Of a stretch of DNA of 15,145 nt, positions 13,603 to 15,145 are shown one piece after another. The notes beneath the pieces are model-generated. The model saw only the letters and a list, made by a program, of their open reading frames with translations, did not search any database and was not told where the DNA came from. The stretch lies in contig JAMOUY010000038.1 in assembly GCA_027067895.1 (NCBI GenBank), positions 1 through 15,145 on the forward strand, read 5' to 3'. This DNA comes from Acidobacteriota bacterium. Its GTDB lineage: Bacteria; Acidobacteriota; Holophagae; Thermotomaculales; Thermotomaculaceae. Within the stretch, counting starts at the first letter, position 1. Each line of letters begins with the position of its first letter. A program made the position numbers and the translations under genes.

Positions 13603-15145
13603 TCAAATAATCAGCATAGAATCGTAATCGGGAAGGGGCCAAACTCCTTTGTCTGTTTCGGATTCCAAATAATCAACCGCTTCTCTCAACTCGTCCATAA
13701 GGGGAATAATTGTGTTTGCCGCATAAAAAGCCTTGTTCATTTCCCCTTCCACGGATTCAAAGTTAGCAATTTCTCTTTCAAGAATTTTCATTTTTTCTTC
13801 CATAACTTTTATACTCTTAACATAAGCCGAATAATCCAAGAAGTCAAGTTTTGAAAATGCGTTCAATTGGCTTATCACAGCGGTTTTCACGTATTTTTTC
13901 ACCATCTTGACAAGCGTTCTTGACTCAATTTCAATAATTTTTGAATACTGGTCATACTTAATGTTCAGCCTTGCCTCAATTTCTCCCGAAGAAAAAACGC
14001 CCAAATCTATCAAAAACCTTCTTTCCTTTTCGCTTCCGAAAGAGTTTTTCAAAGCCTCGGGCGTATTTTTCAAATTGGAAAGGCCTCTTTTTTTGGCCTC
14101 TTCCTGCCACTCCCTGCTGTATCCGTTTCCGTTGAAAATCACCTTGTGGCATTTTTTCAAAACCGAAGAAAGAGCGGAAAGTATTGCCTGTTCCTTATCT
14201 TTGCCTTTTGATTTTTCTTCTCTTATCAATTCGGCAATTTCCCTGAAACTGTCGGCAACAGAAGCGTTTAATACGGTATTAGGCAAACCCAACGGCTGGG
14301 AAGAGCCTACCGCTCTAAACTCAAACTTGTTTCCGGTAAAGGCAACGGGCGACGTTCTGTTTCTGTCCGTGTTGTGCCTTTCAATTTGGGGAAGATACGA
14401 CAATCCGATTTCTATTGTTTTTGAATGCTCGGGCTCAACAAAAGTTCCCTCTTTCAAACTGTCAAGCACTTTTCCCAAAGCGCTTCCAACAAAAACAGAG
14501 ATAATTGAAGGCGGCGCTTCGTTCCCTCCAAGCCTGTGGTCGTTTGCCGCAGTTGCAACAGACGCCCTGATAAATTTTTCATGCTTGTAAACTCCGTTTA
14601 TTACACCGACAAAAAAAAGAAGAAACCTTAAAAATTCCTCTCTGTTTTTACCCGGTGAAAGGTAATTAACCCCTCTGTTGTCGGCAATAGACCAGTTGTT
14701 GTGTTTTCCGCTTCCGTTTAATCCTTTGAAAGGTTTTTCGTGAAGAAGAAGGGAAAAGCCGTGCTCTTCCGCTTTTTTTCTCAAAATTGTCATTACAAGA
14801 TGGTTGTGGTCTGCGGCAATATTCAACTCCTCAAAAATAGGTGCAAGTTCATACTGACAGGGGGCAACCTCGTTGTGCCTTGTTTTTGCCGGCACTCCCA
14901 ACTTGTAAAGCGCAATTTCAACGTCTTCCATAAAGTATTTTACCCTGTCGGGAATATTTCCGAAGTAATGGTCTTCAAGTTTCTGTCCCTTTATTGCGTT
15001 TGAACCGATTAAGGTTCTGCCGGTAATCATCAAATCTTCCCTTAATTTAAAAACACTTTTGTCAAGAAGATAGTATTCCTGCTCGGGGCCTGTGGTAATT
15101 ACAATTCTGTCAGGGACATCAAATTCCGCAATTTCAAGCAATTTT
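13603..15145 (-). CDS. glnN: Glutamine synthetase type III (GlnN), 5' end cut by window edge
   Basis: Makes glutamine from glutamate, ammonia and ATP in the cytoplasm. The frame runs off the right edge: 514 codons are present of roughly 700 usual for GSIII, so the N-terminal third is missing, and the TTG at 15139-15141 is an internal leucine codon rather than a start. The catalytic segments look intact: TGPEQEYYLLDK with the paired glutamates, RHNEVAPCQYELAPIFEE, HEKPFKGLNGSGKHNNWSI (the ATP/ammonium-site histidine), RASVATAANDHRLGGNEAPP and NRTSPVAFTGNKFEFRAVGSSQ. The last 150 residues are helical and charged, as in the GSIII C-terminal extension, and end PDYDSMLII. These motifs distinguish it from the shorter type I and II enzymes. 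It is followed after one base by the sigma54 regulator gene and is the most upstream gene visible in the operon; its promoter is outside the window. Confidence 0.96.
   Translation of the reverse strand, partial: KLLEIAEFDVPDRIVITTGPEQEYYLLDKSVFKLREDLMITGRTLIGSNAIKGQKLEDHYFGNIPDRVKYFMEDVEIALYKLGVPAKTRHNEVAPCQYELAPIFEELNIAADHNHLVMTILRKKAEEHGFSLLLHEKPFKGLNGSGKHNNWSIADNRGVNYLSPGKNREEFLRFLLFFVGVINGVYKHEKFIRASVATAANDHRLGGNEAPPSIISVFVGSALGKVLDSLKEGTFVEPEHSKTIEIGLSYLPQIERHNTDRNRTSPVAFTGNKFEFRAVGSSQPLGLPNTVLNASVADSFREIAELIREEKSKGKDKEQAILSALSSVLKKCHKVIFNGNGYSREWQEEAKKRGLSNLKNTPEALKNSFGSEKERRFLIDLGVFSSGEIEARLNIKYDQYSKIIEIESRTLVKMVKKYVKTAVISQLNAFSKLDFLDYSAYVKSIKVMEEKMKILEREIANFESVEGEMNKAFYAANTIIPLMDELREAVDYLESETDKGVWPLPDYDSMLII

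Noticed and set aside
13907..14590. 227-codon open frame on the plus strand
   Set aside because: It lies entirely antisense to the well-supported glutamine synthetase gene; its product shows no family motif.

Overview
This is a low-GC (roughly 35-42 % by eye), gene-dense bacterial window with no rRNA, tRNA, CRISPR array or insertion sequence that I can recognise. The lipid-linked glycan initiation enzyme, the sigma54 activator and the heavy use of AGA/AGG for arginine suggest a Gram-negative-type (diderm) bacterium, possibly from a deep-branching or thermophilic lineage. Type III glutamine synthetase and giant TPR-sigma54 regulators are seen in Acidobacteria-like and related phyla, but I cannot assign a phylum from this window alone.

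Left part (1-7052) is a surface-glycan precursor locus built around one divergent promoter region (3533-3805). Leftward run: a polyprenyl-phosphate sugar phosphotransferase (WbaP/WcaJ type), a WcaI-like GT4 glycosyltransferase, then cysD (sulfate adenylyltransferase subunit 2, running off the left edge). Rightward run: rmlB-rmlD-manC, with overlapping genes. Together these would start a lipid-linked oligosaccharide, add a second sugar, and supply dTDP-6-deoxyhexose and GDP-mannose. CysD may supply activated sulfate, either for glycan sulfation or for ordinary assimilation. rmlA, rmlC, a phosphomannomutase and cysN are not in the window.

Right part (7055-15145) is one long leftward operon, in transcription order: type III glutamine synthetase (glnN, 5' end off the right edge), a 1281-residue sigma54-dependent regulator, a DppB-like and a DppC-like permease, an orphan sensor histidine kinase, and a 63-residue eight-cysteine zinc-finger protein. 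Most junctions are 1-bp gaps or short overlaps, which implies translational coupling; the exception is a 31-bp gap before the kinase. The operon joins nitrogen assimilation, a large signal-integrating activator, part of a peptide/nickel-type importer and a sensor kinase. I infer a nitrogen- or peptide-responsive module, but the permeases have no ATPase or binding protein here and the kinase has no response regulator.

The most unusual item is the 1281-residue regulator. Its C-terminal AAA+ and Fis-type HTH domains look intact. The N-terminal 450 residues resemble a badly decayed protein kinase followed by a decayed STAND-type NTPase, then TPR-like helices and a GAF-like segment. The kinase/zinc-finger pair is the second most unusual item.
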